A stretch of 64,000 bases of DNA. Source: Paracoccaceae bacterium (GTDB taxonomy: Bacteria > Pseudomonadota > Alphaproteobacteria > Rhizobiales > Stappiaceae). Where the stretch lies: positions 1-64,000 of the forward strand of contig PARB01000075.1 of NCBI GenBank assembly GCA_002709505.1, given 5' to 3'. The notes under the pieces are model-generated. The model did not search any database. It saw only the letters and a list, made by a program, of their open reading frames with translations, and was not told the DNA's origin. Made by a program: the position numbers and the translations under genes. Every line of letters begins with the position of its first letter. Position 1 is the first letter of the stretch. Of the stretch, positions 1-8,849 are shown piece after piece.

Positions 1-2
1 GC

Positions 3-386
3 TCGTCCTTCAACTTCAAGGGCGCGACCCAGCAGGCCAAGGTCGGCGACCTTTCCGGCGGTCAGCGCAACCGCGTGCATCTGGCCAAGGTGCTGAAGAA
101 GGGCGCCAACGTCCTGCTGCTCGACGAACCGACCAACGACCTCGACACCGAGACGCTGGCGGCGCTGGAAGACGCGCTTGAGGATTTCGCCGGCTGCGCC
201 GTCGTGATCAGCCACGATCGCATGTTCATGGACCGTCTGGCGACGCATATGCTGGCCTTTGAGGGCAACAGCCACGTGGAGTGGTTCGAAGGCAACTTCG
301 AGGACTACGAGAAGGACAAGATCCGTCGTCTCGGCGCCGATGCGGCCAACCCCCGGCGCATCAAGTACAAGCCGCTGACGCGCTGA
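3..386 (+). CDS. ettA: Energy-dependent translational throttle protein EttA (ABC-F ATPase), C-terminal part
   Basis: Only the last ~127 codons are present; the gene enters from the left edge in frame 3. The fragment is the second ATP-binding cassette: the ABC signature LSGGQRNR, the Walker B region [11 protein letters not shown] and the switch histidine in ISHDR are all visible. The tail [20 protein letters not shown]...RIKYKPL matches the end of EttA rather than other ABC-F paralogues. Family knowledge: EttA binds the ribosomal E site and gates entry into elongation according to the ATP/ADP ratio. A strong hairpin follows the stop, so this is the end of its transcript. Confidence 0.93.
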   Translation, partial: SSFNFKGATQQAKVGDLSGGQRNRVHLAKVLKKGANVLLLDEPTNDLDTETLAALEDALEDFAGCAVVISHDRMFMDRLATHMLAFEGNSHVEWFEGNFEDYEKDKIRRLGADAANPRRIKYKPLTR

Positions 387-416
387 TCCTTCCCGGGGAC
401 GACCTGAAGACTACCG

Positions 417-450
417 ACGGCGGGCCTGACCGGGCCCGCCGTTTCTGTTT
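417..450 (+). terminator. Rho-independent terminator after ettA
   Basis: A perfect 10-bp stem, ACGGCGGGCC / GGCCCGCCGT with a 6-nt loop, is followed by the T-rich run TTCTGTTTT. It lies 30 nt after the ettA stop codon. Confidence 0.8.
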
Positions 451-555
451 TCGCCCTCGGCAACCGGGTTTTCATTCCAGGCGCTTTGGTCTTTAAAGGG
501 CCGCAGGAGAACTTGTGGCGGCGGAGACCGCCGGCAAAGGCGAGGACGGCGCGCG

Positions 556-1173
556 ATGACTGCGGATCTGTTTGGACGGGAGACGGCCGACGACCTCGAG
601 ATCATGCCGGCGCGCAAGGTGACGGGGCTGGTGTCCAAGGTCTATGCGACCCCCGATGCCGATGATTTCCAGACCCGCTGGACGGCCGCGCTCAAACTCG
701 GCTTCGAGGGGATCGCCGGCGACCGCCATGCCGGCTTCACCCGCAAGTCGGGCGGCCGCGAACCCTGGTACGCGCGCGGCACGGAAATGTGCAACGAGCG
801 CCAGATCTCCATCGTCTCGCTGGAAGAGCTGGCGGCGATCGCCAAGGCCATGGACATCGCCCGCATCGACGCCGGCTGGATCGGCGCCAATGTGCTGACG
901 GAAGGGCTGCCGCGACTGACGCTGCTTCCGCCGCGCACGCGGATGGTCTTCGCCGGCGGGGTGGTGCTGCGTGTCGACGGCGACAACAGCCCTTGCCGGA
1001 TCGCCGGCGGCGCCATTGCCGCGCATTACCCGGAGCGGGAGGGGCTGGACCTCATGTTCGCCCGTCTTGCCAGGCGTCAGCGCGGCCTTGTCGCCTATGT
1101 CGAGCGTCCCGGCGTGATCCGGCCGGGCGAAGAGGTCGTCGCCCATGTGCCCGAGCATTGGCTTTACCGCTGA
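556..1173 (+). CDS. MOSC domain-containing protein
   Basis: The 205-residue protein is a stand-alone MOSC domain (molybdenum cofactor sulfurase C-terminal). Supporting features are the GIAGDRHAG segment near the N-terminus, the GANVLTEGLP block in the middle and DNSPCRIAG with the conserved cysteine near residue 145. MOSC proteins handle sulfur on molybdenum cofactor or act as Moco-dependent reductase components; the substrate cannot be told from sequence. It sits alone between the ettA terminator and a convergent DUF2293-like gene whose end is only a few bases away. Confidence 0.85.
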   Translation: MTADLFGRETADDLEIMPARKVTGLVSKVYATPDADDFQTRWTAALKLGFEGIAGDRHAGFTRKSGGREPWYARGTEMCNERQISIVSLEELAAIAKAMDIARIDAGWIGANVLTEGLPRLTLLPPRTRMVFAGGVVLRVDGDNSPCRIAGGAIAAHYPEREGLDLMFARLARRQRGLVAYVERPGVIRPGEEVVAHVPEHWLYR

Positions 1174-1177
1174 GCCG

Positions 1178-1501
1178 TCAGACGCCGTCGTCCGCGTCGC
1201 CGGTGACGCGGCGGGCCGATCCCCAGTGCTCCAGAACGGCGTTCATGTCGTCGATGACGAAAAAGCGCGCCGCGTCCCGCTCGTAGCCGTCCGCCAGCAG
1301 CGCGTCATAGTCGGTGTGTTCATGCCGCACGCGCGCGGCGAGCGCCTGCCACAGGGCGATTGACGGCGGCAGATGGCGCAAGTGGCCGGCGAGCGCGGCC
1401 TCGATCACCGGCTCTGAATCGGAAAAAGGGATGCGCGGCGCCATCAGCCTGAGCTGTTTGCGCATGTCCTTTTGCCGTTTGGTACCGCCGCCGCGCTGCA
1501 T
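1178..1501 (-). CDS. DUF2293-like protein
   Basis: A 107-residue basic protein of unknown function. The block PFSDSEPVIEAALAGHLRHL followed by RHEHTDYDALLADGYERDAARFFV resembles the DUF2293 family as I know it from Rhizobiales, where the HTDYD and DGY-RD segments are conserved. No catalytic motif can be named. It is transcribed with the LuxR-type gene upstream (9-nt gap) and converges on the MOSC gene. The family call is from memory of the motif and is moderate. Confidence 0.6.
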   Translation of the reverse strand: MQRGGGTKRQKDMRKQLRLMAPRIPFSDSEPVIEAALAGHLRHLPPSIALWQALAARVRHEHTDYDALLADGYERDAARFFVIDDMNAVLEHWGSARRVTGDADDGV

Positions 1502-1510
1502 GCTTTGCCC

Positions 1511-2140
1511 TCACACCAGCCGTGCCATCAGCGTCGCGAATTCCGCGCGGCTGGCAACGCCGAGCTTGGCGTAGATCGTCTTGCGATGGGTCCGGAGCGT
1601 GTTTGCGCTGATGTTCAGCCCGTCTGCGATCTCGGCCTCGGTCCTGGGCGAGGCGAGCGAGGCGGCAACGGCGGTTTCCCGCTCGGTGAGAGAGAACACC
1701 ATCCTGAGCCGGGGTTCCAATGCGGCCGGAACCGTGTCGAGAAGCGTCAGGATCAGGACGGCGCCGGTTTGCCTGCCCGGCGTCGCGCGGGCGCCGGCCG
1801 GCGACAGGGTGACGGGGTGGAGTTCGGCGAACAGCGGGCGCGGGCTGTTGGCCAGCGTCAGATCGAGGGGCCGTTTCGCGCTGCCCGTCGGATCGAATAC
1901 CGCGGCCAGCGCCCCGGAAAAGCCGCGCTGGGCAAGCGGATTGACAAATTCCAGCCGGTCGCCGCTGCGCTCGCAGGGCGTGAACAGCCTCTCTGTTTGC
2001 CGGAGGTGCAGGGCGAAATCGTTCTGTGCGGTGACCTTGGCCAGCCGGTCCAGCACGAAGGCGGCCCGCGCCTGGGTGTCGAGCACCCGAAACAGAACGG
2101 CCATGCCGTTGGTGGTGGAAACGTCGGCGCCTTCGAACAT
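1511..2140 (-). CDS. LuxR-type helix-turn-helix transcriptional regulator
   Basis: A 209-residue protein with a C-terminal LuxR/GerE DNA-binding domain at residues ~148-209: LTERETAVAASLASPRTEAE then ISANTLRTHRKTIYAKLGV, the recognition helix and following helix typical of the family. The N-terminal ~145 residues do not match an autoinducer-binding domain or a receiver domain by eye, so the signal is unknown. An in-frame TAG just upstream fixes the start at the ATG. It lies 24 nt behind oxyR on the same strand and may be co-transcribed with it. Confidence 0.8.
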   Translation of the reverse strand: MFEGADVSTTNGMAVLFRVLDTQARAAFVLDRLAKVTAQNDFALHLRQTERLFTPCERSGDRLEFVNPLAQRGFSGALAAVFDPTGSAKRPLDLTLANSPRPLFAELHPVTLSPAGARATPGRQTGAVLILTLLDTVPAALEPRLRMVFSLTERETAVAASLASPRTEAEIADGLNISANTLRTHRKTIYAKLGVASRAEFATLMARLV

Positions 2141-2164
2141 GGCCGCGATTGCGACGTGCCTGGA

Positions 2165-3109
2165 CTACAATGTCAAGATGTTGTCGTCGGCAATCCCCGG
2201 CTGGCGCGGGGCGGGCGCGGGCTGATCGAGGGCGGCGAGGATGCAATCGCCGAGCGCGTCGAAATCGCGTTTGCGCGGCGAAGAGCGGCGCCACGCGAGG
2301 CCGACGCTGCGTTGCGGCTGCGGGTCGGTGAAACGCAGGAGACTGACCCGGTCGTCGCGGACCTCGACCGAGGCGCAAAGCTCCGGCAGCAGCGTCACGC
2401 CGTAGCCTGCCGCCACCATCTGCATCACGGTGGACAGGCTCGTCGCGCCGAAGGTCGAGCGCCCCTCCGGACGCACGCCCTCGCAATAGTTCAGCGCCTG
2501 GTCGCGCAGGCAGTGGCCTTCCTCGAGCAGGAGCAGCGTCGATCCGTCGATGCTGGACGGCGCGATGCGCGTGCGCTCGTCGAGATCGGGACGGTTGCGC
2601 ACCGCAAGCAGGAAGCGGTCGTCGAACAGGGCGCGGCTCTCGATGTCGGTTCCCTCCAGCGGCAGCGCCGCGAGGATCACGTCGAGATTGCCCTGGCCGA
2701 GCTCGCTCAACAGGCCCTGCGTCAGCGTTTCGCGCACCTGCAGGTCGACATTCGGATAGGCCTCGGTCAGCGCCGGCAGCACACGCGGCAGCAGATAGGG
2801 CGCGATCGAGGGGATTATGCCGAGCCGCAGCGACCCGGTGAGCACCTCGCCGGCGTGGCGTCCATAGTCGAGCAGGTCGCGGGTTTCCGAAAGGATGCGC
2901 GCGGCCCGTCGGGCGATCTCGCGGCCCTGTTCCGTCAGGCGCACCGCATTGGGCTGGCGCTCGACCAGCGCGATGCCGAGCGTTGCCTCAAGCTCGCGGA
3001 TCTGCATCGAAAGTGCCGGCTGCGACACCGATACCGCATCCGCGGCGCGGCCGAAGTGCAGATGATGGGCGAGGGCGTCGAAATAGCGGAGCTGTCTGAG
3101 GGTGAGCAT
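2165..3109 (-). CDS. oxyR: Hydrogen-peroxide-sensing LysR-family regulator OxyR
   Basis: A 314-residue LysR-type regulator. The N-terminal winged helix is clear (LRQLRYFDALA... VSQPALSMQIRELE), followed by a periplasmic-binding-like effector domain. The OxyR hallmark is EGHCLRDQALNYCEG: C200 and C209 with the same spacing as the C199/C208 redox pair of E. coli OxyR, so peroxide sensing through this disulfide is expected. I use the ATG giving MLTLRQLRYF instead of the TTG three codons upstream because homologues begin there. No catalase, peroxidase or ahpC gene adjoins it; the divergent neighbour is an acyltransferase. Confidence 0.9.
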   Translation of the reverse strand: MLTLRQLRYFDALAHHLHFGRAADAVSVSQPALSMQIRELEATLGIALVERQPNAVRLTEQGREIARRAARILSETRDLLDYGRHAGEVLTGSLRLGIIPSIAPYLLPRVLPALTEAYPNVDLQVRETLTQGLLSELGQGNLDVILAALPLEGTDIESRALFDDRFLLAVRNRPDLDERTRIAPSSIDGSTLLLLEEGHCLRDQALNYCEGVRPEGRSTFGATSLSTVMQMVAAGYGVTLLPELCASVEVRDDRVSLLRFTDPQPQRSVGLAWRRSSPRKRDFDALGDCILAALDQPAPAPRQPGIADDNILTL

Positions 3110-3261
3110 GCCTGACAAGTATTCTTATCGGGAGTGTAAATCAATGTGGCTGTATCTTATACGCTGGACAGGATCGGCCACCGGCCCGGCGGCGGGGGCT
3201 TTCAATTCCCCTTAACCCGCTTCTGGAATGGTGGAGCGATCGCGATGGGGAGACGGACATC

Positions 3262-4329
3262 ATGACAGCGGCCGCCCGCCGTCCCGGACTGGATGTGTTG
3301 CGGGTCCTGGCCGTCGCGGCCGTGGCCTGGTTCCACTTCGGCTTTCGCATGCAGGTCACCGGCGAGGCGGGCCCGCTGATGGCCGGCGATCCGGGCGGGC
3401 TGGCGCGCTACGGGTATCTCGGCGTGTCGGTCTTTTTCGCCATTTCCGGTTATGTGATCTCGATTTCGACCGAAGGCCGCGATGCCTATGGCTTTGCGGT
3501 CGCCCGGATCGCGCGGCTGTGGCCGACCTATGTCGTGTGCATGAGCCTGACGGCTGCGGTCATGCTGGCGGTGCCCGAGCTCGGCCTTCCCGTCGGCCTG
3601 ACGCAATATCTCGCCAACCTGACCATGCTCGCCCCGTTCCTCGGCCAGCCCTTCATGGACGGGGCCTATTGGTCGATCGTCGCGGAAATCATCTTCTACA
3701 GCTGGGTCGGACTGCTGATGGTCGCCCGGGTCTGGCGCAACTGGCAGGTCTGGGTCGCCGCCGTCTGGCTGGTGATCGCGGCGCTCGATCTCGCTGTCGT
3801 GGAGAGCGACCTGCTGCGCCGCCTGCTCCTGACGGAGTTCGCCGGCTTCTTCGCCTTCGGCATGATGCTGCGCGCGCTGGAGCGCGGGGAGACGGCCGCC
3901 GGGGTCGTGCTCGTCGCCGCCTTCGTGCAGGCGCTTGCCGGCGCGGCCGCCGGTGCAGCCAAACTGCCGGAGGCCTATGCGGGGGCGGTCTTCTCGATCC
4001 CGGTTGTCCTAGCTTGCGTTTCTGCCGGCTTGCTGGTGCTTGCCCTGCTCGTGCGGCTGCCGGCCGGCGCCGTGCCGCTTGGTCCGGTGTCCCTTGCCGG
4101 ACGCGCGACCTACCCCTTCTACCTGCTGCATCAGCACATCGGCTATGCCGTCTATTTCCTGCTGGTGCCGGCCATCGGTCTTGCCGGCACGACGCTGGCG
4201 CTGATCGGCGGCCTGACCGCGGTCGCGCTGCTGATCTCGGGCGTCTTGGAAACGCCGGCGGCGCGCGCGATCCGGGCGCTCGGCGCCGGGGTGCGGGCTT
4301 TTGCCCTTGCCCGGATCAGGGCCGCCTAG
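3262..4329 (+). CDS. Acyltransferase 3 family membrane protein (OafA/YrhL-like)
   Basis: A 355-residue integral membrane protein with about ten hydrophobic segments. The start RRPGLDVLRVLAVAAVAWFH is typical of acyltransferase-3 proteins, including the R-x10-H arrangement used in acyl transfer; GVSVFFAISGYVIS and WSIVAEIIFYSW are further family blocks. Such enzymes O-acylate surface polysaccharides, lipids or peptidoglycan; the acceptor is unknown. It stands alone, divergent from oxyR, and its stop overlaps the end of the convergent TrmO-like gene by 4 nt. Confidence 0.85.
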   Translation: MTAAARRPGLDVLRVLAVAAVAWFHFGFRMQVTGEAGPLMAGDPGGLARYGYLGVSVFFAISGYVISISTEGRDAYGFAVARIARLWPTYVVCMSLTAAVMLAVPELGLPVGLTQYLANLTMLAPFLGQPFMDGAYWSIVAEIIFYSWVGLLMVARVWRNWQVWVAAVWLVIAALDLAVVESDLLRRLLLTEFAGFFAFGMMLRALERGETAAGVVLVAAFVQALAGAAAGAAKLPEAYAGAVFSIPVVLACVSAGLLVLALLVRLPAGAVPLGPVSLAGRATYPFYLLHQHIGYAVYFLLVPAIGLAGTTLALIGGLTAVALLISGVLETPAARAIRALGAGVRAFALARIRAA

Positions 4330-4838
4330 GACGCCTCCTCCTCGCGCCAGCCGACGCGCGCCTGCGGCACGCTGTCGGTGCCCGGGAAATAGGGCTTGAT
4401 GTCGACAAGCGGTGTGCCGTCGACACAGTCGAGGCCGCGCACGTCGAAGCCGTCGGCTCGCATCGCGACCAGCTCCACCACGGACAGGGCCACCGGGTTC
4501 GGCCGGATCGGAGAGCGCAGGGCGAAACAGCCGTGCGGGCGGGCGGCGAAGGACGGCGCCTGCACGATCAGGTCGCGGCGGGCCTGATGCATCCAGTAGA
4601 GCAGGTAGAGATGGCTGCAGGTCTCCACCGAGGCCAGTCCCTCGCGAAACGCCGGCCGGAGGTGAACCCGGCAAAGGGCATCGCTGCCGCGACCGTTGCG
4701 GGGGCAATCCTGCGTCGTTTTCCAGGGCGTTTCGATGTGGCCGATGAAAATGATACCGGCATTTTGAGGCATTTGTGCTGGGTCGATCGCCAGTTTCTGC
4801 TCTCCGGGCCTTGGCGATTTTGCCGAGGGGTGGGTCAT
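4326..4838 (-). CDS. TrmO/TsaA-like tRNA N6-threonylcarbamoyladenosine methyltransferase
   Basis: A 170-residue protein of the TsaA/UPF0066 (YaeB) family. Recognisable segments are IGHIETPWKT near the start, the CSHLYLLYWMHQARRD block and FALRSPIRPNPVALS, which binds S-adenosylmethionine in TrmO, and VRGLDCVDGTPLVDIKPYFP near the end. TrmO N6-methylates t6A37 in some tRNAs. It is shorter than E. coli TrmO because the C-terminal extension is missing, as in many alphaproteobacterial homologues, so the exact substrate is less certain. It runs convergent to the acyltransferase with a 4-nt overlap. Confidence 0.8.
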   Translation of the reverse strand: MTHPSAKSPRPGEQKLAIDPAQMPQNAGIIFIGHIETPWKTTQDCPRNGRGSDALCRVHLRPAFREGLASVETCSHLYLLYWMHQARRDLIVQAPSFAARPHGCFALRSPIRPNPVALSVVELVAMRADGFDVRGLDCVDGTPLVDIKPYFPGTDSVPQARVGWREEEAS

Positions 4839-5078
4839 TCAAGCCTCCTGATGGCGCGCGCGATGCGCGGTGTCGCGCGCAGAGTTTCCCCGAAACCGCC
4901 GGCCTGTCACCCGGTGCGGGCGGAATGCTTCGAATTTTAGCCGAAATCGTCGAAAATTCTGCTCTTGTTCGATTTAAACAAGCTTAAGTCTTGAGGGGCG
5001 TGGATTCATTTTTGTTCATCCGGCGCGTGGTAATTCTCGAATCATGAAGTCTTTGACCACAGCAAGGCGATGTTGATC

Positions 5079-6152
5079 ATGGCGAATACGGAGCTTGTAA
5101 ACTTCGAGGCCTTGGCGCTGGAGGACGATATGTCCCGGCGCAACGATCTGGCGCGGAACGTCGCGACGCTCTTTTCGTTCACCTCGGAGACCTGTTCGGA
5201 CGAACAGATCGAAACCTACGACCATGTGCTGGTGCGCCTGGCGGACATGGTGGAGGCGCAGGCGCGTGCCTTCATCGCCGACCGGCTGGCGAAACTGCGC
5301 CGCGCCCCGGAAAACACGGTGCGCCGGCTGGCCCAGGACGAGATTGTGGTTGCCCGTCCGCTGCTGGAACGCTCCACGGTGCTGCGCGATGTCGACCTCA
5401 TCGAAATTGCCCGCGACTGCGGCGACGATCACCGCATGGCGATCGCGACCCGCGAGATCCTGTCGGAACTGGTGACGGATGTGCTGGTCGAGGAGGGCGG
5501 CGATCCGGTGAAGCGCGCGGTCGCGGAGAACGCCGGCGCCAGCCTGTCGTCCTTTGGCGTGTCGCGCCTGCTGGATGCGGCTTCGATCGACGAGGACCTG
5601 CAGCTGGCCCTTGCCGAGCGCGGCGATCTTCAGGAGGCGGAGATCTCTCGCCTGGCGGAACTCGCCGGCGAACGCGTGCGCATTCGTCTGTTCGAGGCGG
5701 CCGGGTCAGGCTCCGAGGCGCTTCCGGCGGCGGCGAAGGCTGCGGCACAGCGGTTGTCGAACGAATTCTGGCTGCAGCGCTACGACTTCGAAACTGCCAT
5801 GGGGCGGGTTCTGGCGGTGGCGCGGGGTCCGGGGCTCGACGAGCAGACGCTGCTGCGGTTTGCCGAGGACGACCGTTTCGCGGAAGTGGTGGCGACCTTC
5901 GCCATGCTGGGCGACATCGGACTGGAAGAGGCCAAGCACTGGATGGTGCGTCTCGACACCGACCCCTTCCTGATCGTGGCCAAGGCCTGCGGGCTGAAAG
6001 CCTCGACCGTCGACACGTTGCTCACCATCGGGCCGTGGCGGTACCGCCTGCCGGCGGCAGAGCGTGCCAGGGTGGTCGAGCGCTACGCGAGCATCATTCC
6101 GCAGTCGGCGCGGCAGCTGCTCAACCAGTGGCAGGGCCGTCTGGCGAGCTGA
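5079..6152 (+). CDS. DUF2336 domain-containing protein (copy 1)
   Basis: About 357 residues of mostly alpha-helical, Leu/Ala/Arg-rich sequence of DUF2336 type. The repeated helical segments (RRLAQDEIVVARPLLERSTVL, AVAENAGASLSSFGVSRLLD) have a HEAT-like rhythm. No enzyme motif is visible; family function is unknown. I prefer the ATG at 5079 over the ATG at 5070 because the AAGGCG Shine-Dalgarno is then well spaced. A paralogue lies 10 kb downstream. The upstream ~230 bp are AT-rich and probably hold its promoter. Confidence 0.8.
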   Translation: MANTELVNFEALALEDDMSRRNDLARNVATLFSFTSETCSDEQIETYDHVLVRLADMVEAQARAFIADRLAKLRRAPENTVRRLAQDEIVVARPLLERSTVLRDVDLIEIARDCGDDHRMAIATREILSELVTDVLVEEGGDPVKRAVAENAGASLSSFGVSRLLDAASIDEDLQLALAERGDLQEAEISRLAELAGERVRIRLFEAAGSGSEALPAAAKAAAQRLSNEFWLQRYDFETAMGRVLAVARGPGLDEQTLLRFAEDDRFAEVVATFAMLGDIGLEEAKHWMVRLDTDPFLIVAKACGLKASTVDTLLTIGPWRYRLPAAERARVVERYASIIPQSARQLLNQWQGRLAS

Positions 6153-6320
6153 CGGGCGAGGGCGCAGGCCGCCCTCGGCCGGGCCCGGCGCAGGCGTGCC
6201 GGCGTTTCAAGGCAATCTCTTCGGCGGCCGCGTTCCCGCTTGGCTTTCATGGGCGCCGGCGTCTATTGTCCGCTGATCATAACCCGTTGTTTTGACGGGT
6301 TTACAGGCGGGGTTTTTCAA

Positions 6321-8630
6321 ATGGCACGCGACTGTGGATCGGGATGTCCGTCCGGGCGCGCGGTGACGCGTCTTTTCGTGCTTGCGTTTCTGGCGCTCGC
6401 ATCTTTTTCCGGTTTCACCCAGAAAGGTCATGCCCAGACCGCCGCGCCGGCGGCTGCTCCATCGGCGGCGGCGCAGGCGAGCGCGCCGGCTGCGTCGGCG
6501 GACGGGCTGTTCATGGGCGGCGATCACCGGGTTCTGGTCTTCAAGGTGCGCGATGCGCTCGGGCAGGCGCTGCAGTCGCTCGATGTTCTGCCGCAGCTGA
6601 CAACGCGCGCGCTGCTGGAACGTTCCCCAGACGGCACGCTGGACTGGGTCTGGAAGACCGCCGTCGTGCTGGTGCTGGCCATTCTGGCGGGAACGGCGGT
6701 CCTGCGCCTTGTCGAGCGCTGGGGCCGGTTGCGTTTCCTGCGCTTCTACGACGCCGCCTTGCCCGAACGGGCCGACAGGATCGCCTATCTCCTGTCGCGG
6801 GCCGCGATCATGGCGATCGCTCTTGCCGGCTTCGCGGCGGTCTCGGTGGTGATCGCGCTCGCCTTCGTTTCCGGGCATCCGCCGTCGCGCGTCACCGCGC
6901 TGGTCGGCCTGGAAGCGGTTGCCACCTTCCTGCTGCTGCGTATCGTCTTGCTCAATGTGCTGGCGCCCGGCGTTTCCGCCCAACGGATGCTGCGTCTTGA
7001 GGATCGCGATGCACACGGCCTGTACCGGTCGCTGATCGGGCTCGCGGCGCTTTCGCACGCGCTGTTTGCCCTGTGCGGCTGGATGGCGGCGATGGGGCTT
7101 GACCCGAATGCCCACAAGCTCGCGCTGATTTTCTCCACCGGCGTCGCCTGCCTGCTTCTCTCGGCTGTGGTGGTGTTCTACCGGAAGGCGCTGACCGGCT
7201 TGTTCGCCGCTCCGCAGCAGGGCGGGGCGGTTCTCGGAGCCAGGCACCGCGTGGCCACGCTGGTCTGGCTTCCGCTGACGCTGCTGTATTTTGCCGGCGC
7301 CTTCCTGGTCTCCACCGTGCGGGTGCTGCTCGATCTGCCGGCGGCGCTCGGCCTCGTCGGCGCGCCGATCATGGCGCTGCTGATCTGGGCCACGGGCTAT
7401 GGCGTGCTGGTGCTGGTGATCGACAAGTGGCTGCTGCCCCGACTCGACAGCGACAGCGCCCAGGCGCGGGCCGCGGAGGATCTTTCACGCGTCACCGAGA
7501 CGCTGGGCGAGGGCGCGGACGAGGACGCAAGCCTTGCCCAGGCGCGCGCCGAGGCAATGGATGCGGAGGGCGCGCGCTCGCCCTACCGCCGGCTTCTTGA
7601 ACATGGCGCGGCGATTATCTCGCTGGTGGCGGCGGCGGCATTTCTGCTGAGGACCTGGGGCATTCCGCTCGGTGACGACAGCTTCTTTCTCGCCAACCTG
7701 TTCGAGATCGGGCTGATCGTGTTTCTTGGCTACATGGCCTATGAGGCCGTTGCCATCGCCATTGATCGCCAGATCATGCGGGAAGGCGGCGGCGCGGACA
7801 AGAAGGACGACGACCACGAGGTTGGCGGCGCCGGCGAAAGCCGGCTGGCGACACTTCTGCCGATCTTTCGCAATTTCCTGCTGATTACGATTGTGGTGAT
7901 CGCCGGCATGGTCGCGCTGTCGCATCTGGGCGTGAATATCGCGCCGCTGTTCGCAGGTGCCGGTGTCGTCGGCCTCGCCGTCGGCTTCGGGTCGCAGACG
8001 CTGATCCGGGACATCTTCTCCGGCGCCTTCTTCCTGGTGGACGATGCGTTCCGCAAGGGCGAATACATCGACATCGGCAGCGTAAAGGGCACGGTGGAAA
8101 AGATCTCGATCCGCTCCATGCAGCTGCGCCATCACAACGGCCCGCTGAACACGGTGCCCTTCGGCGAGATCCGCTTCGTGAAGAACTTCTCGCGCGACTG
8201 GGCGGTGATGAAGCTTGCCTTCCGCGTCACCTATGACACCGACGTGGAAAAGATGCGCAAGCTGATCAAGAAGTTCGGCCAGGAGCTGCTCGAGCATCCC
8301 GAATACGGGCCGAAGTTCCTGCAGCCGGTGAAGTCGCAGGGCGTCACGGCGCTGGAGGATTCGGCGATGATCGTGCGCGTCAAGTTCATGACGCGGCCGG
8401 GCGACCAGTTCGAATTGCGCAAGGTGGTCTACGCCGGCATCCGCGACCTGTGCGAACGCGAGGGCATTCACTTCGCCCACCGCGAGGTCACGGTGCGCGT
8501 GTCGCAGGATCCCAACGACCCGCGCGAGTTCTCCGAGGCGGAGAAGAAGGCCATCGGCGGAGCGGTGCTCCCCACCCTGGAAGAGGGCAAGGCCGCAGGC
8601 ACCTCGGCGGCGGCCGACGACGGGCGCTGA
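6321..8630 (+). CDS. Large MscS-family mechanosensitive ion channel
   Basis: A 769-residue inner-membrane protein. A signal peptide (FVLAFLALASFSGF...GHAQ) precedes an Ala/Ser-rich stretch and about ten hydrophobic segments. The pore helix and beta domain of MscS are clear at residues ~545-720: LFAGAGVVGLAVGFGSQTLI, then FRKGEYIDIGSVKGTVEKIS and the PFGEIRFVKNFSRDW region. The length and added N-terminal helices match the MscK/YbdG/MscM-like extended class that protects against osmotic downshock. The start used is the ATG behind GGCGGGG, 27 codons into the listed ORF. A strong terminator follows the gene. Confidence 0.88.
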   Translation: MARDCGSGCPSGRAVTRLFVLAFLALASFSGFTQKGHAQTAAPAAAPSAAAQASAPAASADGLFMGGDHRVLVFKVRDALGQALQSLDVLPQLTTRALLERSPDGTLDWVWKTAVVLVLAILAGTAVLRLVERWGRLRFLRFYDAALPERADRIAYLLSRAAIMAIALAGFAAVSVVIALAFVSGHPPSRVTALVGLEAVATFLLLRIVLLNVLAPGVSAQRMLRLEDRDAHGLYRSLIGLAALSHALFALCGWMAAMGLDPNAHKLALIFSTGVACLLLSAVVVFYRKALTGLFAAPQQGGAVLGARHRVATLVWLPLTLLYFAGAFLVSTVRVLLDLPAALGLVGAPIMALLIWATGYGVLVLVIDKWLLPRLDSDSAQARAAEDLSRVTETLGEGADEDASLAQARAEAMDAEGARSPYRRLLEHGAAIISLVAAAAFLLRTWGIPLGDDSFFLANLFEIGLIVFLGYMAYEAVAIAIDRQIMREGGGADKKDDDHEVGGAGESRLATLLPIFRNFLLITIVVIAGMVALSHLGVNIAPLFAGAGVVGLAVGFGSQTLIRDIFSGAFFLVDDAFRKGEYIDIGSVKGTVEKISIRSMQLRHHNGPLNTVPFGEIRFVKNFSRDWAVMKLAFRVTYDTDVEKMRKLIKKFGQELLEHPEYGPKFLQPVKSQGVTALEDSAMIVRVKFMTRPGDQFELRKVVYAGIRDLCEREGIHFAHREVTVRVSQDPNDPREFSEAEKKAIGGAVLPTLEEGKAAGTSAAADDGR

Positions 8631-8712
8631 GACGCGCGCGAGCCGCCTGCCAGCCGTCCGAATCAGGGCGTGCAAAGGAGCGCGGCCGCAGCGCGCAACC
8701 GCATCCGACATG

Positions 8713-8745
8713 ACGGGGCGCCGGTCCTCCGGCGCCCCGTTCTCC
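8713..8745 (+). terminator. Rho-independent terminator after the MscS gene
   Basis: A perfect 12-bp stem, ACGGGGCGCCGG / CCGGCGCCCCGT with loop TCCT, is followed by TCTCCGTT. It separates the channel gene from the sahR-metF-metH operon. Confidence 0.8.
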
Positions 8746-8814
8746 GTTCCCGGAGGGGCGGCCCGGCGCAAGGGGCCGACATGCAAGGCTTGAACGGCAG
8801 GCGATATAGGTATA

Positions 8815-8832
8815 AAGATATGTTTATATCTT
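8815..8832. promoter_or_regulatory. Candidate SahR operator upstream of sahR-metF-metH
   Basis: AAGATAT-GTTT-ATATCTT is a perfect 7-bp inverted repeat in an AT-rich pocket of otherwise GC-rich sequence. It ends 17 nt before the sahR start codon. A related GATATA half-site lies about 20 bp upstream. Position and symmetry fit an ArsR-family operator for the first gene of the operon. Confidence 0.6.
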
Positions 8833-8849
8833 AGTCGCGAGGGTTCGGC

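Noticed and set aside
4972-4990. TTAA-N6-TTAA upstream of DUF2336 copy 1 as a CtrA site
   Set aside because: CtrA requires N7; the 6-nt gap puts the half-sites out of register.
8746-8849. SAM or SAH riboswitch in front of the methionine operon
   Set aside because: The leader is only ~100 nt, shows no riboswitch-like conserved core, and a protein operator explains the position better.
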